DNA of 64,000 nt from CBDDKU01 sp965230375. Lineage in GTDB: Bacteria > Bacteroidota > Bacteroidia > Flavobacteriales_D > Cryomorphaceae. The position numbers were made by a program, and so were the translations under genes. Position 1 is the first letter of the stretch. Every line of letters begins with the position of its first letter. The stretch is from NCBI GenBank assembly GCA_965230375.1, contig CBDDKU010000029.1, positions 1 to 64,000 on the forward strand, read 5' to 3'. The notes under the pieces were generated by a model, which searched no databases, was not told the DNA's origin, and saw only the letters and a program-made list of their open reading frames with translations. Positions 1 through 8,745 of the stretch are shown piece by piece.

Positions 1-560
1 ATAGGTCGGTGCACTGTAGTCTGGGGTCTATTGAAAAAATAAAAGATCGGGTAGCCACAGTGAACGGAGTTTCAAAAGCATTTGCCATGACCGGATGGAG
101 AATCGGATATATGGGAGCTCCACAATGGCTGGCTAGTGCTTGCACCAAGCTTCAAGGCCAATTTACTTCGGGTGCTTCCGGGATATCTCAGAGAGCGGCT
201 AAGGCTGCTGTTGAAGCGTCTCCTTCAGTAACTGACGATATGAAAGCCCAGTTTGAAATCAGACGCGGGTTTATGAAATCGGCATTGGAAGCCATCCCCG
301 GTTTTGAAGTAAATGAGCCCGAAGGAGCTTTCTATATGTTCCCGAGAATCTCGAGTCTTTTTGGAAAGAAATATCAGAATATGGTAATCGCCAATAGCGA
401 TGATCTGGCTGAATACATCCTAACAGAAGGTCATGTGGCCACGGTCTCCGGAGCGGCTTTTGGCTCGCCCGATTGCCTTCGTATCTCCTACGCCGCTTCG
501 ATGAGCGATTTGGAGAAAGCAACTGAACGAATTCTAAACGCAATCTCCAAACTGAGCTAA
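1..560 (+). CDS. aspC: Aspartate aminotransferase, C-terminal part (partial at window edge)
   Basis: PLP-dependent class I/II aminotransferase of the aspartate type, which moves the amino group between aspartate and 2-oxoglutarate in the cytoplasm. The window opens inside the gene: the frame is open from base 3 to the TAA at 558-560, about 185 of an expected ~395 residues. Visible are NGVSKAFAMTGWRIGY (bases ~63-110), where the Lys of VSK is the Schiff-base lysine, GAFYMFP, and RISYAAS near the end, whose Arg binds the substrate carboxylate. The next gene starts 2 bp after the stop, so the two are probably co-transcribed. The first ~5 codons look less like the family, but the contig edge makes this unreadable. 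Confidence 0.93.
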   Translation, partial: RSVHCSLGSIEKIKDRVATVNGVSKAFAMTGWRIGYMGAPQWLASACTKLQGQFTSGASGISQRAAKAAVEASPSVTDDMKAQFEIRRGFMKSALEAIPGFEVNEPEGAFYMFPRISSLFGKKYQNMVIANSDDLAEYILTEGHVATVSGAAFGSPDCLRISYAASMSDLEKATERILNAISKLS

Positions 561-561
561 G

Positions 562-1557
562 ATGGATGCAGCTAGCCTAAGGGAAGCCTTCGACAAGTTT
601 GATGATCTAACGGTAATGGTGATCGGCGATGTCATGGTCGACTCATACCTTTGGGGAAAAGTAGATCGAATTTCACCTGAAGCGCCCGTTCCCATTGTTC
701 GGGTCACTAAAAAAGAAAATCGCCTTGGCGGGGCAGCCAACGTAGCGCTGAATGTGGCCTCCCTTGGAGCAAAACCTCTAATCTGCGCCGTAGCAGGACG
801 CGATGCATCTGGCGAGCAAATGACCCAGCTTATGGAAGAAGGCGGTATGTCTTCTGCTGGAGTGGTGCACAGCGCCGACCGACCAACTACGGTCAAAACG
901 AGAGTGATTAGTCAAGATCAGCACATAGTAAGGGTGGATGAAGAGTCGCTTGCTCCACTAAACGGACGAGAAGAAACTGAGTTTTTGAGTCGGGTGAAAA
1001 GCTTGATCGAAACCCAGGCTCCCGATGTTATTCTCTTTGAAGATTACAACAAAGGTGTACTTACGCCCAATGTGATTACAGGTGTAATCGAAATGGCGAA
1101 AGAACACAATATCCCAACAACGGTAGATCCGAAGAAGGACAACTTTTTCGCCTACCAGGGTGTTACCCTTTATAAGCCAAACTTGAAGGAGTTGACAGAA
1201 GGCCTTAAAGTAGATATCGACAAAAGTGATCTTGAGACTTTGAAGTCTGCCGTAAACCAACTGGAAGATCGAATTGGAAACGAAATTTCGCTGATCACTC
1301 TGAGCGAGCTCGGCGTATTTGTGCAAGGAAGGGGCGTATCAACCCGAATTCCTGCGCACATCCGCAACATCTCTGATGTTTCGGGCGCTGGCGACACGGT
1401 TATCAGCGTCGCTTCAATCGGTCTAGCACTTGGGCTCGACATTGAAACCATAGCAAGCTTAGCCAACCTTAGCGGAGGGCTGGTCTGCGAAAAGGTGGGA
1501 GTTGTTCCCATCGACAAACAACAATTACTCGAGGAAGCTATAAGGCACCTCGCCTAA
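562..1557 (+). CDS. rfaE1: D-glycero-beta-D-manno-heptose-7-phosphate kinase (PfkB family)
   Basis: PfkB/ribokinase-family sugar kinase that resembles the N-terminal kinase half of HldE, which phosphorylates heptose 7-phosphate at C1 on the way to ADP-heptose for lipopolysaccharide. At 331 residues it is a stand-alone kinase without the nucleotidyltransferase half. Seen: GDVMVDSYLWGKVDRISPE at ~22-40, the family's N-terminal signature; GGAANVALN at ~57-65; and DVSGAGDTV at 272-280, with the GAGD anion-hole motif and catalytic Asp at ~278. It starts with ATG 2 bp after aspC and is followed 20 bp later by ubiE. Substrate is inferred from family similarity; another ADP-sugar precursor is possible. 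Confidence 0.85.
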   Translation: MDAASLREAFDKFDDLTVMVIGDVMVDSYLWGKVDRISPEAPVPIVRVTKKENRLGGAANVALNVASLGAKPLICAVAGRDASGEQMTQLMEEGGMSSAGVVHSADRPTTVKTRVISQDQHIVRVDEESLAPLNGREETEFLSRVKSLIETQAPDVILFEDYNKGVLTPNVITGVIEMAKEHNIPTTVDPKKDNFFAYQGVTLYKPNLKELTEGLKVDIDKSDLETLKSAVNQLEDRIGNEISLITLSELGVFVQGRGVSTRIPAHIRNISDVSGAGDTVISVASIGLALGLDIETIASLANLSGGLVCEKVGVVPIDKQQLLEEAIRHLA

Positions 1558-1577
1558 AAAGAAAGCGTCTACAGCGC

Positions 1578-2306
1578 ATGAAACACGATACGGTTACCCC
1601 TTACGAGTCGGAAGCTTCAAAGAAGGAGCAAGTCGCGGAAATGTTCGACAACATCGCCGCCAAGTACGATTTTCTCAATCACTTTCTTTCGGCGGGAATA
1701 GATAAGCGGTGGCGGAAAAAGGCCATCAAAGAATTGGCCGAACTCAACCCCAAGCAGATTTTGGATGTGGCCACTGGTACAGGCGATTTCGCCTTCGAAG
1801 CCATGAAGCTAAATCCAGATAAGCTGACGGGAATAGATATTTCTGAAGGCATGCTCAAAGTTGGGCGGGAAAAAATCAAATCTCGTGGCATGGAGTCCAA
1901 AATGGAATTCTTACACGGCGATTCTGAAGCCCTCCCATTTGATGATAATACCTTCGATGCGGTGACCGTTAGCTTTGGAGTCAGAAACTTTCAAAACTTG
2001 AGAAAGGGACTTGGCGAGATTTTAAGAGTGCTGAAGCCCGGTGGAAAACTAGTGGTGCTCGAGTTTTCGAAGCCAAGAAAATTTCCACTCAAACAGCTCT
2101 ATTTTTTCTATTTCAAAGCCATACTCCCGAATATCGGAAAAGTGGTTTCAAAGGATAAATCAGCTTACACCTATCTACCCGACTCAGTGATGGCTTTTCC
2201 CGAAGGAAAGGAGTTCACCAAGGTAATGGACGGACTTGGTTATCGTGAAATCAAAGATCGCCCGGTGAGTGGTGGAATCGCTTCTATCTATACCGGACGA
2301 AAATAA
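1578..2306 (+). CDS. ubiE: Demethylmenaquinone methyltransferase
   Basis: SAM-dependent C-methyltransferase that makes menaquinone from demethylmenaquinone, the last step of respiratory quinone synthesis in this phylum. 242 residues, normal for UbiE/MenG. Seen: MFDNIAAKYDFLNHFLSAG at ~22-40, the family signature; ILDVATGTGDFAF at ~61-73, the SAM-binding glycine loop; FGVRNFQN in the middle; and LKPGGKLVVLEFSKP, motif III. It lies 20 bp after the heptose kinase and ends just before porT, an arrangement (ubiE followed by porT) familiar from Bacteroidota. Whether it also acts on ubiquinone precursors is not expected, since this phylum uses menaquinone. Confidence 0.95.
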   Translation: MKHDTVTPYESEASKKEQVAEMFDNIAAKYDFLNHFLSAGIDKRWRKKAIKELAELNPKQILDVATGTGDFAFEAMKLNPDKLTGIDISEGMLKVGREKIKSRGMESKMEFLHGDSEALPFDDNTFDAVTVSFGVRNFQNLRKGLGEILRVLKPGGKLVVLEFSKPRKFPLKQLYFFYFKAILPNIGKVVSKDKSAYTYLPDSVMAFPEGKEFTKVMDGLGYREIKDRPVSGGIASIYTGRK

Positions 2307-2342
2307 TTGGTGGTATATTGCGTTCATAGAGCGTCACAGAAA

Positions 2343-3083
2343 ATGGAACTTTTCAAACGCATATTTCTACTGGTTTTAATCGTTTGCAGCACCGCGTCTG
2401 CATTCGGTCAGGGACGATATAAGCCAAAAAATCTGGGGAGTTTTGACAAGAAGAAATACCACTTCGGATTCTTGCTAGGGTTCAACAGCGCCGATATGGT
2501 CATTGATCGAAAAGCTTCTTTCGAAGATCAGGACTCACTTCTCTCGGTGAATACAGACAACCAGCCGGGGTTTAACCTTGGAATTATCGGTTCATTAAAT
2601 CTCAACAAGAATATCTCGATTCGGTTTATCCCAACGCTGAGCTTTGAAGACCGTGCTTTGACCTACGTCTTTCTGGGAGAATCACGGCCGTTTCCTGCGA
2701 CTGACTCGACCGTAACATTTGAAAAACGGATCGAATCGACCTATATCGACTTCCCGATCAATTTTAAATTTCGAACTGATCGCCTTGGCAACTTTGCAGC
2801 TTACGCCGTGGCGGGGTGCCGCTACCGTATCGACATGCAGTCAGAGAAGGACGTCAAAAACGAAGTCGCAGAAGAGATCCTTGTCAAAACCGAGCGCAAC
2901 GACTTTTCCGTTGAATTTGGCGGCGGATTCGACTTCTTCCTGCCCTACTTTAAGTTCGGAATCGAATTCAAAATGGCTACGGGTGTCCGCAATCTTCTCG
3001 TTCCCGAAGACACCCAGTTTTCAAACCCCATTGATTCCATGCGGAGCCGCACCTTCCTGCTGACGCTTACTTTTGAAGGATAG
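2343..3083 (+). CDS. porT: PorT-family outer-membrane beta-barrel protein (type IX secretion/gliding)
   Basis: Outer-membrane beta-barrel protein of the PorT family, needed in other Bacteroidota for type IX secretion and gliding motility. The open frame begins at 2307, but ATG 2343 gives a clean signal peptide: MELFKR, a hydrophobic run, then SAFGQ with cleavage before GRYKPK, so that start is chosen. The mature part is ~220 residues of alternating polar/hydrophobic strands, e.g. FHFGFLLGFN-like KYHFGFLLGFN near the N terminus, and ends in RTFLLTLTFEG, a strand with a hydrophobic C-terminal pattern. It directly follows ubiE. Other T9SS genes are not in the window. Confidence 0.85.
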   Translation: MELFKRIFLLVLIVCSTASAFGQGRYKPKNLGSFDKKKYHFGFLLGFNSADMVIDRKASFEDQDSLLSVNTDNQPGFNLGIIGSLNLNKNISIRFIPTLSFEDRALTYVFLGESRPFPATDSTVTFEKRIESTYIDFPINFKFRTDRLGNFAAYAVAGCRYRIDMQSEKDVKNEVAEEILVKTERNDFSVEFGGGFDFFLPYFKFGIEFKMATGVRNLLVPEDTQFSNPIDSMRSRTFLLTLTFEG

Positions 3084-3108
3084 GTTGTCAGAGTGAGAAT
3101 CAGAGTGA

Positions 3109-3148
3109 GAGCGAAGGTGTCCTGACAACGACGCAGGAGTTCGTCAGG
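3109..3148 (-). repeat. Inverted copy of the CTGACGAAC...GTTGTCAG hairpin repeat, upstream of DUF559 gene
   Basis: Read on the minus strand this matches the repeat copies at 24707-24776 and 24842-24911: CTGACGAACTCC, two altered bases, then GTCGTTGTCAG, a 2-base insertion and CACCTTCGCT. CTGACgAAC can pair with GTTGTCAG (one bulged G), so each unit is a stem-loop. It sits 26 bp after porT and 45 bp before the DUF559 start, pointing opposite to the copies downstream of that gene. Confidence 0.8.
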
Positions 3149-3193
3149 AGATAAAATCCAAGTGCCATCAATAATGACTACCTTATAGGAGTC

Positions 3194-3577
3194 GTGCGCA
3201 AAATAATCCCATACAAAGGTCACCTTAAAGAATACGCCAGGAAGCTCCGCAACAACATGACTACGGGTGAAATTGCTCTTTGGAAAGAAGTGAAGGGTAA
3301 AAAACTGGGATATCGATTCAGCAGACAAATCCCAATTGATGGATTTATTGTCGATTTCTACTCGAAAGACCTTCGGCTTGCAATAGAAGTGGATGGCGGA
3401 TACCACTACAAAGAAGGTCAAATCGAAAAAGACAAGATAAGGCAAGACCGATTGGAACTTTTGGGTGTCAAGGTTATTCGGTTTACAGACAGCGATGTCC
3501 AGTCAAATTTGACATGGGTTATCGATGAAATCAAAAGGGAAATTGGGTTCGTTGAAGAGGAGAGAACCAAAAAGTGA
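3194..3577 (+). CDS. DUF559-family endonuclease-like protein
   Basis: Small protein of the DUF559 family, related in fold to very-short-patch-repair and other PD-(D/E)XK nucleases; its biological role is unknown. 127 residues from a GTG start that gives the usual family N terminus (MRKIIPYKGHLKEYARKLR). Seen: TTGEIALWKEVKGKKLGYRF, then IPIDGFIVDFYSKDLRLAIE and VDGGYHY, which hold the Asp and Glu expected for metal binding, and LGVKVIRFTDSDV near the end. The gene is an orphan between porT and an FAD dehydrogenase, and is bracketed by inverted copies of a hairpin repeat (3109-3148 and ~3745-3802), which suggests it came in as a cassette. Later ATGs would remove conserved residues. Confidence 0.8.
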   Translation: MRKIIPYKGHLKEYARKLRNNMTTGEIALWKEVKGKKLGYRFSRQIPIDGFIVDFYSKDLRLAIEVDGGYHYKEGQIEKDKIRQDRLELLGVKVIRFTDSDVQSNLTWVIDEIKREIGFVEEERTKK

Positions 3578-3690
3578 TACTACTATTTAAAAAAAGTGGT
3601 GGGTCCAATACCTCACCATTCAAACGGCCCCATCCAGCCCATTGGAACCACTCTGCATCAAAAACCCCTTTCTCAACGAATCGCTCCTAA

Positions 3691-3802
3691 GTTGTCCACG
3701 CTTCCAGCTTCGGCTTGCTCTATGCTCTTGCTCTATACTCTCCACTTACTGACGAACCACTTCACACTTGTCAGCACTTCCGCTAGCGCTGCAGCTTGCT
3801 GC
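3691..3802 (+). repeat. Degenerate TTGCTCTATGC tract plus forward hairpin-repeat copies
   Basis: Holds a partial repeat copy (3691-3720, ending CCAGCTTCGGCTTGCT), a short TTGCTCTATGCTC-type tract (3715-3740), then a full but diverged copy (3742-3800) with CTTACTGACGAACC ... TTGTCAGCACTTCCGCT. The arms CTGAC/GTCAG are kept although the loop differs from the other copies, consistent with selection on a stem-loop. An ATG-less or overlapping frame at 3596-3844 crosses this tract and is not considered a gene. Nothing else is seen between 3578 and 3836. Confidence 0.75.
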
Positions 3803-3836
3803 TTAAATCGTACCTTCGCCATCTCTCAAAAGCCCT

Positions 3837-5402
3837 ATGTCTAAAACCGTCGAAATAGCGATTCTTCCTGAGCTCGTAGAAAACGAAAAAGCGATCTTGA
3901 AAGCCCTGATTAAAGAAGGGATGCCAGCTGATGCCCAGTACAAGATCCTTCGCAGATCGATCGATGCGCGCAGGAAGCCTATCGTCTATCGGTTTCGGTG
4001 TGAGTATTGGGTACAGGGAGACAAGAAGCCCGACGAAATTTTCGAATTGTCGCAAAAGGAAGTATCAGGCGCTGAAGAAGTGTATATCGCTGGAAGCGGC
4101 CCCTGTGGGCTATTTGCGGCAATAGAACTCATCTCCCATGGTTTGCGACCAATCGTGCTTGAGCGTGGAAAAGATGTAAGATCAAGAAGACGTGATCTGG
4201 CAGCCCTAAACAAAAACCACATTGTAAACCCCGAGTCTAACTACTGTTTTGGTGAAGGTGGTGCCGGAACTTACAGCGATGGAAAACTCTACACACGTTC
4301 CAAGAAACGGGGTAGCGTTCAAGAAGTGTTGAACTATCTTATCGCTTTTGGTGCCGATCCCGATATTGCGGTCAACACGCACCCCCATATCGGTACCAAT
4401 AAACTCCCGAAGATTATCACATCGATCAGAGAGTATATCGAGTCGCACGGTGGAGAAGTGCGATTTGACACAAAGCTCACTGACATAGCAACTGAAAGTG
4501 GCAAACTCAAGAAAATTCAATTAAACGGCAGTGAATGGATGAACTGCAAAAACCTGGTTTTGGCTACCGGTCACTCAGCTAGAGATACCTTTGAACTTCT
4601 TCACACACGCGGAGTGCTTATAAAAGCTAAGCCATTTGCTCTGGGGGTGAGGGTAGAACATCCCCAAGAAATCATAGACCGCATCCAATACAAATGTGAC
4701 ACCCGCGGTGAATTTCTTCCACCGGCGCCCTATAGTGTTGTACAGCAGGTTGAAGGTCGTGGGGTGTACTCTTTCTGCATGTGTCCTGGTGGAATCATCG
4801 CTCCTTGCGCCACAACACCTGAAGAGATCGTGACCAACGGCTGGTCGCCATCAAAGCGAAATAACCCCTACGCCAATTCGGGGATGGTGGTAGCCATTCA
4901 GCCAGAAGACTTTCACAAATCTGGCACTCCTTCCCCACTCGATGCCTTGGCCTATCAAGCTACTGTCGAAAAGAAAGCATGGCAAATAGGTGGTGGCGGC
5001 CAAATTGCCCCGGCGCAGCGACTCGTCGATTTCACCCAAAAGAAGGTGAGTGCCGACTTACCTGCATGCAGCTATCAGCCAGGACTTGCTTCGGCAGAAC
5101 TGAGAAATGTCCTTCCCAAAGAAGTTTCATTCCGACTCTCAGAAGCATTAAAAGCCTTTGGAAAAAAGATGAAGGGCTACTATACAAACGATGCGGTACT
5201 CGTAGCTACGGAGTCGAGGACTTCTTCGCCAGTCCGTATTCCACGTACGAAGGAATATGTTCACCCGGAGGTTACAGGACTTTACCCTGCAGGTGAAGGT
5301 GCTGGCTACGCAGGTGGTATCATCTCAGCCGCTATTGACGGACAGAATTCGGCTCGTGCTATTGCCCAATCACTGGGTGTTGACGTCGAAACTCAGCAGT
5401 GA
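3837..5402 (+). CDS. FAD-dependent dehydrogenase/oxidoreductase (COG2509 type)
   Basis: Cytoplasmic NAD(P)/FAD-dependent oxidoreductase of 521 residues, a family common in Bacteroidota with no firmly established substrate. The N-terminal ~80 residues form a small extra domain; then VYIAGSGPCGLFAAIELI at ~82-99 is the Rossmann GxGxxG site for FAD adenine, followed by PIVLERGKDVRSRRRD. NYCFGEGGAGTYSDGKLYTR at ~132-151 is the typical second signature, LVLATGHSARDTFELL the second nucleotide site, and LYPAGEGAGYAGGIISAAIDG near the C terminus the FAD-contact motif. Its 3' end overlaps the convergent RNA methyltransferase by 44 bp. Start chosen at ATG 3837, the only one before the conserved N terminus. 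Confidence 0.85.
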   Translation: MSKTVEIAILPELVENEKAILKALIKEGMPADAQYKILRRSIDARRKPIVYRFRCEYWVQGDKKPDEIFELSQKEVSGAEEVYIAGSGPCGLFAAIELISHGLRPIVLERGKDVRSRRRDLAALNKNHIVNPESNYCFGEGGAGTYSDGKLYTRSKKRGSVQEVLNYLIAFGADPDIAVNTHPHIGTNKLPKIITSIREYIESHGGEVRFDTKLTDIATESGKLKKIQLNGSEWMNCKNLVLATGHSARDTFELLHTRGVLIKAKPFALGVRVEHPQEIIDRIQYKCDTRGEFLPPAPYSVVQQVEGRGVYSFCMCPGGIIAPCATTPEEIVTNGWSPSKRNNPYANSGMVVAIQPEDFHKSGTPSPLDALAYQATVEKKAWQIGGGGQIAPAQRLVDFTQKKVSADLPACSYQPGLASAELRNVLPKEVSFRLSEALKAFGKKMKGYYTNDAVLVATESRTSSPVRIPRTKEYVHPEVTGLYPAGEGAGYAGGIISAAIDGQNSARAIAQSLGVDVETQQ

Positions 5403-6117
5403 TAATTGAAGCCGAAACGGCTACGTTGAGCGACTCACCGCTGCCAAACTGTGGTATAGCAATGGATTTTGCATCGAGCGATCGAATAGCTTCACTCACC
5501 CCATGCGATTCAGATCCCATCACCAAAGTGAATACCGGCGGAAAATCGAGTTCGTAAATAGATCCCCCTCCCATATCCGCATAGAAAACGGGGTGTCCTG
5601 AAGGTCGGTCGCTCAAAATTTCGGGTAGATCACCATAATGCGTTTTCACCCGAAAAATACTACCCATGGTCGCTTGCACCACTTTGGGGTTGTATTGGTC
5701 AACCGTACCAGAACCACAGATCAACTGGTCAATTCCAAACCAATCGCACATGCGGAAAATAGTACCCAGATTGCCCGGATCAGAGACCCCGTCGAGGGCA
5801 ACAACCGGCTTCGACCAATCTATTGGCTCCGAATCGGTCATTTGAGAACAAACAGCCAGAATCCGATTCGCAGTTTTGAACGCGGACATCTGCTGTAATT
5901 CGCGCTCAGAAGTCTGTAGGCTTTTAACAGGAAGGCGGAAAGAAAAATCAGTTGAAACACCTGAATATGTGCAAAGTTCAATCTTCGCTCCTGCCTTCAC
6001 AGCTTCCTCAACCATCTTGGTTCCCTCCACTACAAAACACCGATTCGCATCTCGGTATTTTTTTTGTTTCAGAGAATTGACAAACTTTGATTGGGTTTTG
6101 GTTAATTTCCCCGTCAT
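5359..6117 (-). CDS. TrmH/SpoU-family RNA 2'-O-methyltransferase
   Basis: SAM-dependent ribose methyltransferase of the SPOUT superfamily, likely acting on rRNA or tRNA. Seen on the minus strand: KKYRDANRCFVVEGTKMVEEA (split here as KKYRDANRCF and VVEGTKMVEEA), the RNA-binding substrate domain; ALDGVSDPGNLGTIFRMCDWF, motif 1 with the conserved Asn-Leu-Gly; FTLVMGSESHGVS, motif 2; and IPQFGSGESLNVAVSASI, motif 3 that forms the SAM knot. Three in-frame ATGs exist (6156, 6126, 6117); 6117 gives the usual family start and avoids overlap with tamL, so it is preferred with modest confidence. It overlaps the convergent FAD enzyme by 44 bp and is divergent from tamL, a pairing known in flavobacteria. 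Confidence 0.88.
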   Translation of the reverse strand: MTGKLTKTQSKFVNSLKQKKYRDANRCFVVEGTKMVEEAVKAGAKIELCTYSGVSTDFSFRLPVKSLQTSERELQQMSAFKTANRILAVCSQMTDSEPIDWSKPVVALDGVSDPGNLGTIFRMCDWFGIDQLICGSGTVDQYNPKVVQATMGSIFRVKTHYGDLPEILSDRPSGHPVFYADMGGGSIYELDFPPVFTLVMGSESHGVSEAIRSLDAKSIAIPQFGSGESLNVAVSASIITAEFRRQHPVIGQ

Positions 6118-6135
6118 TTCAGGCATACTATCCGA

Positions 6136-8637
6136 TTGAGATTCAGATTTAGGCATAGCTCAATATACATTTTCGCGCTCATTTTGAGTGGGCTTATGTT
6201 GGCTTCGTGTTCCCCTACTCGGCGATTGAAACAGGGCGAATATCTGCTGAAAAAGAATGAAATCAAATTTGAAGATGATATAAAAGCGAATCCCGTAGAT
6301 ATTCTGGAGACGGTTCGCCAAAAGCCAAACCGAAAACTCCTGGGATTTATTCCTTTCTACCTTTGGGCGTATAACGTGCCAGATCCCGACAAGTTTGAAG
6401 AGCGCAACAAGAAAAGGCTCGAAAAACACGAAAAGAGAAATGATAAACGCGCGGAGAAAGGAAAGGCACCCGTACCTTTTAAGCCAGCCGGATCGTGGTG
6501 GCGTGAGACCGTTGGTGAGCCTCCTGTAGTTTTTGATTCGACTTCAACCATACGGAGTGAAGAGCAGATCAAGACCTATTTAATAAAACACGGTTGGTTT
6601 AATGCCGAAGTACAGGCGAGCATACACAAAAAGGGTAAGCGGGAAAAAGCAGTGACCTACCATATAACAGGAAACCAGCCCTATCACATCCGACGGATCA
6701 CCTTTAATATTCCAGACAAAAAACTAGAGCAGCTCACGCTGGAATCACGTGCTCAGCGATCGAATCTAACGGAAGGGCAGCAATTTAACATCGACAAGCT
6801 CGACACGGAGCGCGAGCGATTGAACAGCTATTTTCGAAACAGGGGCTATTTCAATTTCAATAAGGAACTCATCTATTTTGATGTAGACAGCAATCTGAGC
6901 AACCATCAGGTGGACCTGACACTAGGGATCGTACCTCGCAAAGTGCCTTCAGCCGGAGATCCCGATTCACTGCTTGTGGTTCCTTACAAGCGTTACAAAG
7001 TACGAGACATCCGCATCGTAGATAACCCTTCTGATCGAAATGCGGTGGTAACAGAAGTAGATACTGTACAAGTAAAGGAGTACACCGTTATCGATCAACA
7101 TCAATTGAATGTAAAGCCGAGAATTCTCGGACAAAACATCCTGTTTAAACCGAACGATTACTATCAGATCGACAATGTGACCCGGACCTACCGCAGACTG
7201 AGTTCGCTGCCCATTGTCGGGGGAACGAGAATCCAGTTTATCCCACTTTCAGACGACATCGATAATCGAGATCTCAACTGTTTGATAACTGTCACACCGG
7301 CTAAGAAGCAGAATTTTTCGTTGGAGTGGAAAGGAACCAACCGAGGTGGGTTTCTCGGGATTGCCGGATCGGCTGGGTATCAGAACAAAAATATTTTTGG
7401 TGGAGCTGAAAAACTTGACATCAACATCTCTGGTGGCGTGGAAGCTCAGCAACTACTCACATCTTCAGAGTCTGGAAATTCGAGTAGCGACGTGAATAGC
7501 AATCTCTACTTCAACACCCTCGAATTTGGACCTGAGGTAGCGATCACCTTCCCCAAGTTTCTCCTGCCCATCAAGAGCGATAAATTCGCGAAGTCAGCTG
7601 ACCCCAAAACCACCTTGAGAGCCAACTTGAGCTACCAGCGGCGTCCAGACTACGAGCGTACTCGTTCTTTCGGATCGATCGCCTATGGGTGGTCTGAGAC
7701 CGATGAGAAAAAATGGATGATCGCTCCACTCGAGGTTAGTTTGATCAAAATTTTCCGATCTGAAGCCTTCGATAGGCAGCTCGAAGAAATCGGTGACCCT
7801 TTTCTGATCAATAGTTTCCAAGACCACTTTATAGTAGACACGAGAATTGCCTATACGCTCAACACTCAGACTTCAGGATCGAGAAAGCGCAATTTCTGGT
7901 TTTATCACGCCGAAGTAGAAAGTGCTGGTAACGTGCTCCGCGGGCTTTTCAATTTGTTTGACGCACCTACCGATGAAGATGGAAACTACGAGATCCTCGA
8001 TATCAACTTTGCTCAATATCTAAAAACGCTTCACGATCTGCGGTACTACCGAATACACAATCCCAAGATGAGTACGGCTTATAGGATTTCAGGTGGAATT
8101 GGTGTTCCATTCGAAAACCTCAACGTACTTCCTTTTGAGAAGAGCTTCTTTGGGGGTGGTGCAAACGATATCCGTGCATGGCAGGCACGTACTTTGGGAC
8201 CGGGTTCGTACCGCGATCCGGAACGAAATTTCGATAAGATCGGTGACATTCTGATTGAGGCCAATGTGGAATACCGCTTCAACTTGATAGACGTTTTGGA
8301 AGGAGCCCTTTTTGTAGATGCCGGAAATATCTGGACCATCCAAGCCGATGACGCTCGTCCGGGAGCTGACTTTGAAACTGATCGCTTTTTGAGCGAAATT
8401 GCCGTAGGTGCCGGTGTCGGTGCTCGTCTCAATTTTGATTTCTTCCTTATCCGTCTCGATTTGGCCTTGCAGCTAAAAGATCCGGCCCTAGACCGAGGAG
8501 AGCGTTGGCTTTTCCAACCAAAAGATAAGTACAACGAGTACATCAGAGACTTAAATGAAGACCGCGGCCCGGGTGAACAACTTTCGCCTTATGCATGGAG
8601 GTGGAACATTAATATAGGAATTGGGTATCCTTTCTGA
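6136..8637 (+). CDS. tamL: TamL: BamA/TamA-family outer-membrane lipoprotein of the TAM system
   Basis: Omp85-superfamily barrel of 833 residues, the Bacteroidota replacement for TamA in the translocation and assembly module. The start is TTG at 6136; it gives MRFRFRHSS, a hydrophobic stretch and the lipobox LMLASC with lipidated Cys ~25. Residues ~26-460 are POTRA-like (for example TVIDQHQLNVKPRILG and LPIVGGTRIQFIPL), and the last ~380 residues are the membrane barrel with LEFGPEVAITFPKFLLP, FFGGGANDIRAWQARTLGPG (a typical Omp85 xGG...R..R block) and a strand ending in IGIGYPF. The partner gene tamB, usually next in flavobacteria, is absent: a 668-bp non-coding stretch follows. Confidence 0.88.
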   Translation: MRFRFRHSSIYIFALILSGLMLASCSPTRRLKQGEYLLKKNEIKFEDDIKANPVDILETVRQKPNRKLLGFIPFYLWAYNVPDPDKFEERNKKRLEKHEKRNDKRAEKGKAPVPFKPAGSWWRETVGEPPVVFDSTSTIRSEEQIKTYLIKHGWFNAEVQASIHKKGKREKAVTYHITGNQPYHIRRITFNIPDKKLEQLTLESRAQRSNLTEGQQFNIDKLDTERERLNSYFRNRGYFNFNKELIYFDVDSNLSNHQVDLTLGIVPRKVPSAGDPDSLLVVPYKRYKVRDIRIVDNPSDRNAVVTEVDTVQVKEYTVIDQHQLNVKPRILGQNILFKPNDYYQIDNVTRTYRRLSSLPIVGGTRIQFIPLSDDIDNRDLNCLITVTPAKKQNFSLEWKGTNRGGFLGIAGSAGYQNKNIFGGAEKLDINISGGVEAQQLLTSSESGNSSSDVNSNLYFNTLEFGPEVAITFPKFLLPIKSDKFAKSADPKTTLRANLSYQRRPDYERTRSFGSIAYGWSETDEKKWMIAPLEVSLIKIFRSEAFDRQLEEIGDPFLINSFQDHFIVDTRIAYTLNTQTSGSRKRNFWFYHAEVESAGNVLRGLFNLFDAPTDEDGNYEILDINFAQYLKTLHDLRYYRIHNPKMSTAYRISGGIGVPFENLNVLPFEKSFFGGGANDIRAWQARTLGPGSYRDPERNFDKIGDILIEANVEYRFNLIDVLEGALFVDAGNIWTIQADDARPGADFETDRFLSEIAVGAGVGARLNFDFFLIRLDLALQLKDPALDRGERWLFQPKDKYNEYIRDLNEDRGPGEQLSPYAWRWNINIGIGYPF

Positions 8638-8745
8638 TTCTGTTGGCATCTACAATTAGGTGGTATTTCTATTAATGTGCTTCCTGAGAAGTGATGCTCA
8701 AACATTCGAATAGAGTTCTGTGGATCAACAATGTCTTTTCACCTT

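Noticed and set aside
271..543. Antisense open frames inside aspC and most other genes
   Set aside because: Shadows of the real coding strand, with no start context, family match or codon pattern.
3596..3844. Open frame between the DUF559 and FAD-dehydrogenase genes
   Set aside because: It runs through the repeat tract, has no recognisable protein features and overlaps the next real start.
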